This document shows positions 45,783-54,282 of a stretch of DNA of 64,000 bases, one piece after another; positions within the stretch are counted from its first letter, which is position 1; each line of letters starts with the position of its first letter. This DNA is from Nitratireductor sp. (GTDB lineage Bacteria; Pseudomonadota; Alphaproteobacteria; Rhizobiales; Rhizobiaceae), in contig JACKJU010000015.1 in assembly GCA_020637805.1 (NCBI GenBank), forward strand, positions 10,953 through 74,952, read 5' to 3'. The translations under genes were made by a program, and so were the position numbers. A model generated the notes under the pieces. That model was not told the DNA's origin. It made no database searches and was given only the letters and a program-made list of their open reading frames with translations.

Positions 45783-46502
45783 TTGCTGTCCGAAAGAGAC
45801 GACAAGCCGAAAATTCTGTGTGTACTGCATCAGGAAAGCTCTTCATGCGGCCGTGTCGGCATGCGGCTTGCCGAGATGGGCTATGCCATCGACATCGTCC
45901 GCCCGCCACTCGGCGGACAGCTTCCCGAGACGCTGGAAAACCATGCCGGTGCGGTGATATTTGGCGGCCCGATGAGCGCCAATGACAGCGATGAATATGT
46001 ACGCCGCGAAATCGACTGGATCAGCGTGCCCCTGAGCGAAAACAAGCCGTTTCTCGGCATCTGCCTCGGCGCCCAGATGATGGTCAAGCAACTGGGCGGA
46101 ACGGTTTCGGCAAACGAGCGCGAATTCGCCGAGATCGGCTACTATCCGCTTGAAGCCACCGATCACGGCCGCACCCTTATGGACTGGCCGGGCATGGTCT
46201 ACCAGTGGCACCGGGAGGGTTTCTCCCTTCCCGCCAGCACCACCCTGCTTGCAACATCGCAGGAATACGAAAACCAGGCGATCCGCCATGGAGAGAATGC
46301 CTACGGGATCCAGTTTCACGCGGAACTCACGACGGCGATGGTTCATCGCTGGACGACGCGTGGCTCACACCGGTTCGTTCTGAACGGAGCACAGACCCGG
46401 CGCGAACATCTGGATGGCCGCCTGCTCTATGACGCGCCCGTCAGGAAGTGGCTGCACGACTTCCTCGACCTGTGGGTCGGTCCCGCCGAGCAGGCCGTAT
46501 GA
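45783..46502 (+). CDS. Class I glutamine amidotransferase-like protein
   Basis: A 239-residue GATase1 protein with an intact triad: Cys94 in FLGICLGAQMM, and His179 and Glu181 in GIQFHAELT. Only this domain is present, resembling the glutaminase half of GMP synthase, as in gamma-glutamyl hydrolases such as PuuD-like proteins. Translation appears to start at a TTG (45783) with a GGGGGCC site; no ATG fits before the conserved strand KILCVLHQ. The substrate is unknown. Confidence 0.87.
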   Translation: MLSERDDKPKILCVLHQESSSCGRVGMRLAEMGYAIDIVRPPLGGQLPETLENHAGAVIFGGPMSANDSDEYVRREIDWISVPLSENKPFLGICLGAQMMVKQLGGTVSANEREFAEIGYYPLEATDHGRTLMDWPGMVYQWHREGFSLPASTTLLATSQEYENQAIRHGENAYGIQFHAELTTAMVHRWTTRGSHRFVLNGAQTRREHLDGRLLYDAPVRKWLHDFLDLWVGPAEQAV

Positions 46503-46569
46503 TGGCGGCTTGAAAGCGGCTGCCGCTGCCTTTATGTGAGTGCAGGAAAAACACGCCGGAGAGCCTCGC

Positions 46570-46860
46570 ATGAAAGCCGTCCTAGACATCATCATGATGC
46601 TTTTGAGTTTCTACACTTGGATCATCATCGCGAGCGCCGTGTTTTCCTGGCTGTACGCCTTCAACGTCGTCAACCCGCGCAACCAGTTCGTCGGCATGAT
46701 CGGCAATTCCCTCTACCAGATGACCGAGCCGCTGCTGCGGCCCATCCGGCGGATCATGCCAAACCTTGGCGCCATCGATATTTCACCGATCGTTCTTCTG
46801 TTCGCGATCTTCTTCCTCCAGCGCATCATCGTCCGCTACGGCTATCCCAACGTATTCTAG
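46570..46860 (+). CDS. YggT family inner-membrane protein
   Basis: A 96-residue protein with two helices (residues 4-30 and 70-92). The YggT signature is complete: SAVFSWLYAFNVVNPRNQF, then YQMTEPLLRPIRRIMPNLGAIDISPIV. The ATG at 46570 is used. Its TAG stop (46858-46860) is formed by the CTAG that opens repeat copy 3. The DUF167 gene that normally follows is displaced by the repeat. The family has been tied to osmotic and envelope functions. Confidence 0.92.
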   Translation: MKAVLDIIMMLLSFYTWIIIASAVFSWLYAFNVVNPRNQFVGMIGNSLYQMTEPLLRPIRRIMPNLGAIDISPIVLLFAIFFLQRIIVRYGYPNVF

Positions 46861-46970
46861 ACCGCTGCTCCTTCAGGTGAATACGATTGCTCTTGGCAAA
46901 CAACTGGAGTCATTGATGTATTTCGATTTAGCCACTCCCGCAAAAATCGAAATTGCTCCAGGCCGCCGGG
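46857..46970 (+). repeat. Dispersed mosaic intergenic repeat, copy 3
   Basis: The stretch CTAGACCGCTGCTCCTTCAG ... ATCGAAATTGCTCCAG ... GCCGCCGGG aligns end to end with copy 1 (13050-13165), including CTTCAGGTGAA, GGCAAACAACTG, ATGTATTTCGA and AAAATCGAAATTGC. It fills the entire gap between the yggT stop and the DUF167 start. Confidence 0.8.
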
Positions 46971-46971
46971 C

Positions 46972-47289
46972 GTGAATGGATATCTGGAAGATGGCGGCAC
47001 TGCGTTTCGCCTGCGCATTCGCCTGACCCCGAACGCCCGGACCGAAACTGTCGGCGGCATCTTCGAGGATGCAGACGGAAAGGTCTGGTTGAAGGCATCG
47101 GTTCGCGCAGTTCCCGAAGACGGAAAGGCAAATGACGCCCTGATCCGGCTTCTGGCGAAAAAGACGGGCATCGCCAAATCGCGCTGGCAACTCGTTCAGG
47201 GCCACACAAGCCGGATGAAGATCCTCGAAGCCGGAGACGCCTCACCCGAGGCAGTTCTTGCAATCAAGGCGCTCGGCAACCAGGATTGA
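46972..47289 (+). CDS. DUF167 family protein (UPF0235, YggU-like)
   Basis: A 105-residue protein. FRLRIRLTPNARTETVGGIF, then WLKASVRAVPEDGKANDALIRLLAK and VQGHTSRMKIL, is the DUF167 pattern. The start is a GTG at 46972; an overlapping ATG at 46976 is out of frame. Its upstream region is wholly repeat DNA, so its ribosome binding site would be of repeat origin. It is probably still co-transcribed with yggT. Confidence 0.88.
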   Translation: MNGYLEDGGTAFRLRIRLTPNARTETVGGIFEDADGKVWLKASVRAVPEDGKANDALIRLLAKKTGIAKSRWQLVQGHTSRMKILEAGDASPEAVLAIKALGNQD

Positions 47290-47410
47290 ATGCTTGCTGC
47301 GGGCGGGGAAGCTGGACAGCAGAGACAGTCCTCCGTGCAAATGAGGCGGCGGAACACCTGCTCCACCGCCTCATCGTCATTTCATGTCATGCGAAAATGC
47401 GAAACAGGCC

Positions 47411-47950
47411 TCAGCCCTTCTTCGCAACCGCCGCGCGCTCGATGGCTTCCATGATCAGCTTTTCCGCAGTCTTGGTGCCCATCCAGTCTTCGATCTTCAC
47501 CCATTTGCCGGGTTCGAGATCCTTGTAGTGTTCGAAGAAATGCTGGATTTGCTGCTGGGTGATTTCCGGCAGGTCCGTGTAGTTCTTCACAGAGTCGAAC
47601 CGCCTGGAAACATGGGGTGAGGGAACGGCAATGATCTTCTCATCCTGTCCCGCATTGTCTTCCATCACGAGCACGCCGATGGGGCGGCAGTTGATGACGC
47701 AGCCGGGAACCAGCGGCCGTGAATTGCAGATCAGAACATCAATCGGATCGCCATCCTCGGAGAGGGTATGAGGAACGAATCCGTAGTTCCCCGGATAGGT
47801 CATTGGCGTGTAGAGGAACCGGTCGACGACCAGCGTGCCCGCCTCCTTGTCCAGTTCATACTTGATCGGATGGCCGCCGACAGGCACTTCCACGATCACG
47901 TTGATATCTTTCGGCGGATTTTCGCCGATGGATATGGCGTCTATGCGCAT
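47411..47950 (-). CDS. ppa: Inorganic pyrophosphatase (family I)
   Basis: A 179-residue soluble pyrophosphatase. The active-site sequence EDGDPIDVLI with its Asp ligands is present, along with VPVGGHPIKYELDKE, YPGNYGFVPHTL and the C-terminal VKIEDWMGTKTAEK. The ATG at 47950 (MRIDAISIG) is used rather than an in-frame start at 48001. It is convergent with the DUF167 gene. Confidence 0.97.
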   Translation of the reverse strand: MRIDAISIGENPPKDINVIVEVPVGGHPIKYELDKEAGTLVVDRFLYTPMTYPGNYGFVPHTLSEDGDPIDVLICNSRPLVPGCVINCRPIGVLVMEDNAGQDEKIIAVPSPHVSRRFDSVKNYTDLPEITQQQIQHFFEHYKDLEPGKWVKIEDWMGTKTAEKLIMEAIERAAVAKKG

Positions 47951-48113
47951 GTGTCTCTTCCTGAATTCTGGTTTTCCGGTTTTCCCCGGTCTTATATGCA
48001 CTGCAGCATCGGCGCAATCGGCAATTGGTCGCTATCGCGGTCGCCGCAATCGAACGGCAGGCTCAGGCGTCTACGTTGCCGCAGCCGGCATGCCTGGCGG
48101 TTGACCGTCCGGT

Positions 48114-48851
48114 TCAATGGCGGGGAGAGCGGGTAAGCGGCTCACCCTGCAGCTCTTCCAGATAGGCCGCTTCGGCTTCCGAGAGATCCACATCGTCCCG
48201 GCCGGTGACCATGGACTGGATGTAGTGATACCACGGCTTGCCGGTGGTCGCCATGTAGACATGTATGACCACGAAGAGCGCCATGCCCCAGGCCGCTGCA
48301 GTGTGCAGGAATACCACGGTAGTCAGAACGGAACCCGACCAGGCATTTGCTTCCCACAGATTGTAGAGGAGATAGGCAATGCCGGTCGACCACAGGGTCG
48401 CGCCGATAACGAAGGTGAGTGCAACATAGGTGATTGCCTGGAGCGGGTTCTGCTTGGAATGCAGCCGCTTGTGATAGGGTTTCGACGCACCCTGCAATAT
48501 ACCCCAGGCATAGTATTTCATGATCGTCCAGAGGTTCTCGTTCTTCGGAAAGAACTGCTTCCATTCACCGGTGGTGAACCACCAGAAGATCGTGAAGACC
48601 CACAGGGTCATCAACAGAAGCGCCGCGCCCGTGTGCAACATCACCGCCAGGCCGAAGGGCAGCAGATTGTGCAGGCCATGCAGGCCGAAACCGGTGAACA
48701 GCAGCGAGATGATGAGAAATGCCTGCGACCAGTGCCAGAACCTTTCATAGCCCTTGTAGATGGTGATGCGGTACTTGTGCAGCGCATCTCCGTCCTTGCG
48801 TTTTGGCGCATTGGCGCGGTCAAGATCGAGATTGTGGACAGAAGTGGTCAT
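48114..48851 (-). CDS. Cytochrome b subunit (b561/formate dehydrogenase gamma-like) paired with an octaheme cytochrome
   Basis: A 245-residue membrane protein with four main helices. The N-terminal YKGYERFWHWSQAFLIISLLF and later FGLAVMLHTGAA, FLHTAAAWGMALFVVIHVYMA contain the histidines that ligate two b hemes in the family. It would exchange electrons with the quinone pool. Its ATG shares a base with the stop of the octaheme gene (TGATG), so the two proteins are made together. The C-terminus is acidic (DVDLSEAEAAYLEEL). Confidence 0.88.
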   Translation of the reverse strand: MTTSVHNLDLDRANAPKRKDGDALHKYRITIYKGYERFWHWSQAFLIISLLFTGFGLHGLHNLLPFGLAVMLHTGAALLLMTLWVFTIFWWFTTGEWKQFFPKNENLWTIMKYYAWGILQGASKPYHKRLHSKQNPLQAITYVALTFVIGATLWSTGIAYLLYNLWEANAWSGSVLTTVVFLHTAAAWGMALFVVIHVYMATTGKPWYHYIQSMVTGRDDVDLSEAEAAYLEELQGEPLTRSPRH

Positions 48852-50512
48852 CAGGCTTTCCTCCGCCCGCTCATGAAGATTCTCAGAAGGCCATGCCCGA
48901 TCACGCCTGCCAGCGCTCCGGCAACGGCCAGCAGGCCGATGATGTCGAGCAATTTGAAGCTGTCGCGGCCCGGCATGTAGAAGCCGGTGACGCCTGCAAG
49001 ACGGCTGTTCTCCGCGTGGCAGGAATCGCATTTCAGCGCCTCGTCTGCAGGAGCAACCATGTGCGTGATGGGCCAATACATGTACGTGTCGGCGAAATCG
49101 AACTTGCCCGAATATTCCCGGCCGGCCTGCTTCATGCCGGCATCGATTGCCTTGGCCCAGTCGAAATTCGTCCAGAATGCCGTATCGGTCTGCGGCCCGA
49201 AGACGTTGGTCATCACCAGGTGATTGAGCTCGGCGTCATAGGCTTGGCGTCCAACCATCCGCTTGAACGGCCAGATGCGCGAGCGCGGATCGTCGGGAGA
49301 TCCCGGAATGCGGTTGATCTCCACGATCTCAGCCGGATTGATCGTGTCCTCCTGCTTGGTGTACTCGACCTGCCCGTTGAACCACGAATAGAACGGCACG
49401 ACGTCCTCGCCCCATTCGAAATCACCCTTCTGCGACATGTAGGTGTGCATGTGCTTGCCATTGCCCTGGGTGTATCCCTCCTCGGCGAAAGGCTTGCCGT
49501 CCTTCAGCTTTCCGGCGGTCGACCAGTCCCACCTGGTCTTGGTCGCAATGCCGCCCTTGGCAAATTCGGGAATGTGACAGGTCTGGCAGGCCACGCGGTC
49601 GGTGTGGTCGTTGATCTTCATGGCGAGCAACGGGTTCGGCCCCTTGTGCGGCGCATCGCCGTGGCAGGATTCGCAGGTGGCCACATCCCGGCGCGCACCC
49701 GGCCCGTGGCTGCCGCCATCGCCTTTCGCATCGATGTTGTAGCGGCTGCCCGCCCAGTGATGGTTCTTCGAGACGTGGCAGCTCGAGCACTGCATGTTTG
49801 CGCCGTCGGTAGACATGTGGACATCCACATGCTTCGACGGGTTGTAGAGCGCAGATGAAAGATCTCCGTGTTTGACGTTATCGCCACCGCCGCCATAGAA
49901 GTGGCATTGGCCGCAGTTTTCCACCTTAGGCAGGCCCACGCTCATGGCGGACTTGGAAAGATCGACGGGCTCGGCCTTCGCGCCGGTAATGGTGGTGGCC
50001 TTGGGAGAAACCTCGCCGACAGCAACATGGCCCGCCTCAGTGGCGATCTTGGTGTATTTGCCGGTCTGGTCGTGGCAGATCAGGCAGTCAACCGCCGTCT
50101 CCTCTTTCGGCGGACCCTTCTTCATGTCCGTCCAGCCATAGCCGGCATGGCAACTGGTACAGCGCGGCTCGTTGGATGCGACGTTGCCGCAAAACGAGTT
50201 GATGACCTCGGATTTGCCGAGCTTCTGGCCGGTGACCGGATGTTCGTAGCTCCACTTGTAGTGGATCGAGTTCATTACCTGTTTTGAAGCCTCGGTATGA
50301 CAGGACAGGCACGCCTTGGTCACTTCCGGCCCGGAACCGAACTGCTCCTGAAGGATCTTGAACGTGGCATGGTCTGCCGTACTCATCCTCGCTTCGGGCT
50401 TGGCTGTCTGGGCAAACGCCTGACCGGAAAACATGAGTGCAGCCGCAAGAAGGGCGGCCATTACACCCGCAGGCCGGGCTTCCGGCCAATGCCGTTTCGT
50501 CCACTTCGCCAT
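48851..50512 (-). CDS. Octaheme c-type cytochrome of the tetrathionate reductase (Otr) family
   Basis: A 553-residue protein with a signal peptide (residues 1-34, ending AFAQ), eight CXXCH heme sites (Cys68, 118, 143, 200, 242, 280, 309, 495) and one C-terminal helix (residues 521-546) anchoring it to the membrane. The heme spacing and the long heme-free stretch between the seventh and eighth sites match Otr-type enzymes, which reduce tetrathionate, nitrite or hydroxylamine in vitro. Maturation requires the Ccm system, partly encoded at 22-25 kb. An FNR-like site lies upstream. The physiological substrate cannot be told from sequence. Confidence 0.87.
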   Translation of the reverse strand: MAKWTKRHWPEARPAGVMAALLAAALMFSGQAFAQTAKPEARMSTADHATFKILQEQFGSGPEVTKACLSCHTEASKQVMNSIHYKWSYEHPVTGQKLGKSEVINSFCGNVASNEPRCTSCHAGYGWTDMKKGPPKEETAVDCLICHDQTGKYTKIATEAGHVAVGEVSPKATTITGAKAEPVDLSKSAMSVGLPKVENCGQCHFYGGGGDNVKHGDLSSALYNPSKHVDVHMSTDGANMQCSSCHVSKNHHWAGSRYNIDAKGDGGSHGPGARRDVATCESCHGDAPHKGPNPLLAMKINDHTDRVACQTCHIPEFAKGGIATKTRWDWSTAGKLKDGKPFAEEGYTQGNGKHMHTYMSQKGDFEWGEDVVPFYSWFNGQVEYTKQEDTINPAEIVEINRIPGSPDDPRSRIWPFKRMVGRQAYDAELNHLVMTNVFGPQTDTAFWTNFDWAKAIDAGMKQAGREYSGKFDFADTYMYWPITHMVAPADEALKCDSCHAENSRLAGVTGFYMPGRDSFKLLDIIGLLAVAGALAGVIGHGLLRIFMSGRRKA

Positions 50513-50656
50513 CGTTTCTGGTCCTCCCGTGCTTCCCGGCATGCAGATGCCCCCGCGAAGTTGGCTACCTTGACGCCTCCCCGAGACCAGGAGATGCGCG
50601 TGGCCCGCTCAATTCCAAAAGATATATATTTTTTATAACATATAAGAGAGCGCGAA

Positions 50657-50670
50657 TTGAACTGTGTCAA
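50657..50670. promoter_or_regulatory. Candidate FNR/Dnr-type site upstream of the octaheme operon
   Basis: TTGAACTGTGTCAA has the TTGA-N6-TCAA core, with each half-site one base off TTGAT/ATCAA. Its centre is about 151 bases before the octaheme start codon, and AT-rich sequence (TATATATTTTTTATAACATATA region at 50622-50643) lies between. That is compatible with oxygen-responsive control, but a chance match is possible. Confidence 0.4.
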
Positions 50671-50805
50671 ACGGTCGCCGCCGCCTCTTTCTGGAAGCAG
50701 CCGGGAAATTGGCTGGGGAAATCTCGATCCTGACCAAATCGGCAAAATCGAGATGCGTGAAGAAATTCAGTTGTTTGCCGGAATGCGGGCAGGCGCAGAG
50801 GCGCC

Positions 50806-51090
50806 CTATTCTTCCTCGCCGAACTTGTCTTCTACAAGGTCTTCCAGCGCCTCAAGTGCCTTTCCTGCATCGGGACCGCTGGCGGAAACGTGGATCGAGC
50901 AGCCGGGAGACGCTGCGAGCATCATCAGACCCATGATCGAGGTTCCTCCCACGACATGGCCATCCTTGGAGACGCGGATATCGCAGTCATATTTCTCGGC
51001 AAGCTTGACGAACTTTGCCGAGGCGCGGGCGTGCAAACCGCGCTTGTTGACTATTTTCAGCACACGCTGGCTGGACGTGTCGCCGGTCAT
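50806..51090 (-). CDS. HPr phosphocarrier of the nitrogen-type PTS
   Basis: A 94-residue HPr-like protein. The phosphorylated His20 is in NKRGLHARASAKFV, and the HprK-target serine is conserved (Ser51 in GGTSIMGLM). The tail is acidic (EDLVEDKFGEEE). With the EIIA upstream it forms the regulatory phosphorelay found in Rhizobiales, which lacks sugar permeases. The ATG at 51090 is used. Confidence 0.94.
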   Translation of the reverse strand: MTGDTSSQRVLKIVNKRGLHARASAKFVKLAEKYDCDIRVSKDGHVVGGTSIMGLMMLAASPGCSIHVSASGPDAGKALEALEDLVEDKFGEEE

Positions 51091-51115
51091 GTTCTCCTCC
51101 ACGAGATGGCGGCGC

Positions 51116-51517
51116 CTACTGGCCCTGCAACAGGGCACTCGCGACGTTGATGTATTTGCGTCCCGCCTCCTGCGCCTGCGTCAGCGCTTCCTCGATCCTG
51201 GCGCTGGCGCGGATAGAGCAAAGCTTGATGAGCATGGGAAGATTTACCCCCGCCACGACTTCCACCATGCCGGCCTGCATGACAGATATGGCAAGGTTCG
51301 AGGGCGTTCCACCGAACATGTCCGTCAGGATGATTACGCCCTCGCCACCATTAACGGCAGCAACGGCATCCAGGATATCCTGGCGGCGCTGTTCCATGTC
51401 ATCGTCAGGTCCGATGGCGATGGTCTCCATCTGGTCCTGCGGACCAACTACATGCTCCACCGCGAGGCGGAATTCATGGGCGAGCTGGCCGTGGGTAACC
51501 AAGACAATTCCGATCAT
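51116..51517 (-). CDS. PTS mannose-type EIIA component (regulatory)
   Basis: A 133-residue EIIA-Man domain. The phosphorylated His9 is in IVLVTHGQLAHEF, and the fold signature TDMFGGTPSNLA is intact. It is a stand-alone domain without IIB, and lies 25 bases upstream of HPr. In other Rhizobiales hprK and chvIG usually precede it; here argB does. Confidence 0.94.
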   Translation of the reverse strand: MIGIVLVTHGQLAHEFRLAVEHVVGPQDQMETIAIGPDDDMEQRRQDILDAVAAVNGGEGVIILTDMFGGTPSNLAISVMQAGMVEVVAGVNLPMLIKLCSIRASARIEEALTQAQEAGRKYINVASALLQGQ

Positions 51518-51645
51518 GTGCGAGCCGTTTCCCCGGAAATCCTGTATGTGCCGTTACGATGCCTGCCGCCACTTAAGCGCGGGTCATCTGGAACCCGGCA
51601 TTGTGTTGGTTTTGCGCTGCAATACAAGTGCAAAATCGCCGCGGA

Positions 51646-52542
51646 TCAGGGAACGATCAGCGTTCCCGCGCCCTGCTCGGTGAACAGTTCGAGGAGAACG
51701 GCATGGGGTGTCTTGCCGTTGAGGATGACAACACCCTCCACACCCTTTTCGATGGCATGCATGCAGGTTTCGACCTTGGGTATCATCCCGCCTGCAATCG
51801 TCCCGTCGGCAATCATGGCCTTGCACTGGCGCACGGTGAGTTCCTTCTGGAACTCCTTGTTGGCATCCATCACGCCCGGCACGTCTGTCAGGAACAGCAG
51901 GCGCTTGGCGTTCAGCGCCCCGGCAATTGCACCGGCAAAAGTATCGGCATTGATATTATAGGTATGGCCGTCGCGGCACGGCGCCACGGGCGCAATGACC
52001 GGGATCATTTCCGATTTCGCCAGCAGATCGAGCAGGGTCCGGTCGACCTCGACGATCTCGCCCACATAGCCAAGATCGAGCACCCGCTCGATGTTGGAAT
52101 CCGGGTCGATCATCGTCTTCTTGGCCTTCTCGGCAAATACCATGTTGCCGTCCTTGCCGCACAGGCCGATCGCCCACTCGCCCTCGGCATTGATCATGGC
52201 GACGATTTCCTTGTTGATGGAACCTGCCAGTACCATCTCGACGATTTCCATCGTCTTCTCGTCGGTAACCCTCAGACCGCCCTCGAAACGCGATTCGATG
52301 TTCATCTTCTTGAGCATCTCGCCGATCTGCGGCCCGCCGCCATGCACGACAATTGGGTTGATGCCCGACTGCTTGAGCAGCGCGATATCGCGGGCAAACG
52401 CTCTCCCAAGTTCCGGGTCGCCCATGGCGTGGCCGCCATATTTCACCACCACGGTCTTGTTCTCGTATTTCTGCATGTAAGGCAGCGCCTTCGAAAGAAG
52501 GTGAGCCTGGTTTTCTGCTTCGGTGAGTTCCATTTCGTTCAT
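51646..52542 (-). CDS. argB: N-acetylglutamate kinase
   Basis: A 298-residue amino acid kinase for arginine biosynthesis. Visible are VVVKYGGHAMGD at the N-terminus, VVHGGGPQIGEML, NINADTFAGAIAGAL and LTDVPGVMD. The long N-terminal helix (about residues 1-25) is the type found in hexameric, arginine-inhibited enzymes. Repeat copy 4 separates it from engB. Confidence 0.97.
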   Translation of the reverse strand: MNEMELTEAENQAHLLSKALPYMQKYENKTVVVKYGGHAMGDPELGRAFARDIALLKQSGINPIVVHGGGPQIGEMLKKMNIESRFEGGLRVTDEKTMEIVEMVLAGSINKEIVAMINAEGEWAIGLCGKDGNMVFAEKAKKTMIDPDSNIERVLDLGYVGEIVEVDRTLLDLLAKSEMIPVIAPVAPCRDGHTYNINADTFAGAIAGALNAKRLLFLTDVPGVMDANKEFQKELTVRQCKAMIADGTIAGGMIPKVETCMHAIEKGVEGVVILNGKTPHAVLLELFTEQGAGTLIVP

Positions 52543-52582
52543 GCTGGTCAGACACTCAAAATTGTTGTTCGTCGGTAGAGCA

Positions 52583-52680
52583 GTTCAGGTTTTGGTCGAA
52601 TCGGAAAAACCTGCATGCGCATGCAAATTCAGTCGATTGCTAGGACCGTCCGCGCACAGCAGAAGCTCACACGGTCTAAT
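52583..52680 (+). repeat. Dispersed mosaic intergenic repeat, copy 4 (right part only)
   Basis: AAAACCTGCATGCGCATGC ... CAGTCGATTGCTAGGACCG ... CACGGTCTAAT aligns with the right half of copy 2 (35191-35267: AAAACCTGAATGCGCAGTC ... CAGTCGTTTGCCAAGGTCC ... ACCGACCTAG). The left part is too diverged to align. It occupies most of the argB-engB gap. Confidence 0.65.
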
Positions 52681-52739
52681 CGCCATTATCCATAGCGCGA
52701 TGCAGCGCCCCGGGCAAACGGCTCCAGGGGCACAAAGGT

Positions 52740-53438
52740 TCAAATCAGCGCGGCAATTTCCGCTTTCAGCTCGTCCAGGCCATCGCGCTTTTCGGAAGAG
52801 GTCGCGATGATCTTCGGATAGGCGGCAGGCCGCTTGGCGATCTGTACAGCGGTCTGCTCCAACAGCTTCTTCACCGCCGGCGGTTTGATCTTGTCGGATT
52901 TGGTCAGCACGATCTGGTAGGAAACGGCTGCCTTGTCGAGCAAATCCATGACTTCGGCATCGTTCTTCTTGATGCCGTGGCGGGAGTCGATCAGGACATA
53001 GACACGCTTCAGGGTCGACCGGCCGCGCAAATAGTCGAAGACAAGCTTTGTCCATGCCGCCACCGCTGCCTTCGGGGCCTTGGCAAAGCCGTAGCCTGGC
53101 ATGTCGACAAGGGCCAGAGGCGGAAGGTCCTCCTTGCTTCCCTCATGGCCTTCGGGAACGAAATAATTCAGTTCCTGGGTGCGGCCCGGCGTATTCGAGG
53201 TGCGCGCCAGCCCCTTTTGCCCGACAAGGGCATTGATCAGCGATGACTTACCCACGTTCGAACGCCCTGCAAAGGCGATCTCGACCGGTCCTTCCGGCGG
53301 CAGGAACTTCATCGACGGCACGCCACGAATGAAAATCCACGGACTGGCGAACAATTGGCGCCCCTTGTGCACCATGGCCGGGTCGGTCTTGGCGGCTTCA
53401 GAGGCCTCATCGCCGTTCTGGTCGGGAGCCGTTACCAT
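52740..53438 (-). CDS. engB: Ribosome biogenesis GTPase EngB (YihA/YsxC)
   Basis: A 232-residue GTPase needed for 50S assembly. Motifs are IAFAGRSNVGKSSLINAL, TSNTPGRTQELNYF, LVDMPGYGFAKAP and LTKSDKI. The ATG at 53438 overlaps the end of the acetyltransferase gene by seven bases. The first 25 residues are not conserved, and a later start at FASPWIFIRG-proximal Met codons is possible. Confidence 0.95.
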   Translation of the reverse strand: MVTAPDQNGDEASEAAKTDPAMVHKGRQLFASPWIFIRGVPSMKFLPPEGPVEIAFAGRSNVGKSSLINALVGQKGLARTSNTPGRTQELNYFVPEGHEGSKEDLPPLALVDMPGYGFAKAPKAAVAAWTKLVFDYLRGRSTLKRVYVLIDSRHGIKKNDAEVMDLLDKAAVSYQIVLTKSDKIKPPAVKKLLEQTAVQIAKRPAAYPKIIATSSEKRDGLDELKAEIAALI

Positions 53439-54106
53439 TCTGAGTTCGCCTTTTCGGGTGCTGCGCGTTCAAGCGCATCAATATCGGCACCACGGATGGC
53501 GTCAAGTGCGCGGGTGATGTCGCTGGCTTGCCAGTTCCACCATTGAAGGGCGAGCAGGCGCGAAACCATGTCCTCGTCGAACCGCATCCGGATGACCCGC
53601 GCGGGGTTTCCCCCTGCGATGGCATAGGCCGGAATGTCGGACACGATGACCGAATTGGCCGCGATTATCGCGCCATCACCGATAGTCACGCCCGGCATGA
53701 CCACCGTTTCGCGCCCGATCCACACGTCATTGCCGACCACGGTGTCGCCGCGCGATTGGTCAGTCCACGTTGCCGGATCGAAACCTTCCTCCCAACCCCC
53801 GCCGAAAATGTTGAAGGGAAAGGTCGAAAAGCCCCCCATCGCGTGATTGGCACCATTCATGAGAAAGCGCACGCCAGTTGCCAGCGCGGTAAACCTGCCG
53901 ATGACAAGCCGGTCTCCGGAGAAGTCGTAGTGATAGAGGATATTGTTTTCCTCGAACCGCTCGGCACCATCTGGATCGTCGTAATAGGTGTAATCGCCGA
54001 CGAGCACGTTTTGACGGGTGATGAAATTTTTCAGGAATACCGCCCGGGGAAACCCGGAAAGCGGATAGAGGGTGTCTGGATTGGGGCCGGAATGCCTTGC
54101 CTGCAT
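53432..54106 (-). CDS. CatB/Vat-like hexapeptide O-acetyltransferase
   Basis: A 224-residue left-handed beta-helix acetyltransferase (LbH_XAT). NHAMGGFSTFPFNIFGGGWE contains the catalytic His. The hexapeptide turns are in VVGNDVWIGRETVVMPGVTIGDGAIIAANSVIV, followed by AIAGGNPARVIRMRF. The group includes streptogramin and chloramphenicol acetyltransferases, but most genomic members have unknown acceptors, so resistance should not be assumed. The start at 54106 has a GGGAG site. It sits between yidC and engB, which are usually adjacent. Confidence 0.9.
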   Translation of the reverse strand: MQARHSGPNPDTLYPLSGFPRAVFLKNFITRQNVLVGDYTYYDDPDGAERFEENNILYHYDFSGDRLVIGRFTALATGVRFLMNGANHAMGGFSTFPFNIFGGGWEEGFDPATWTDQSRGDTVVGNDVWIGRETVVMPGVTIGDGAIIAANSVIVSDIPAYAIAGGNPARVIRMRFDEDMVSRLLALQWWNWQASDITRALDAIRGADIDALERAAPEKANSEW

Positions 54107-54282
54107 GATGAACTCCCTGTGGCGCGAATTTGCATTGTGAAGATGCATGTCTTGCAGCACCGGCCGCCACGCGGCGGTATCGCCACGGTTCGGAACTGAT
54201 GCTGCGTCTTCGCGTCAGTTGTTCATCGGCAGAGCACTCCTGTTCGCCATTCAGCCGATGCAGTCACCGGCCATTCGCGAGC

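Noticed and set aside
47341..47376. Hairpin GAGGCGG...CCGCCTC between the DUF167 gene and ppa as a terminator
   Set aside because: The loop is long and no T tract follows on either strand, so I left it out of the feature list.
53432..54106. Chloramphenicol or streptogramin resistance gene
   Set aside because: The fold and His motif fit the family, but most such genomic proteins act on other acceptors. No mobile context surrounds it.
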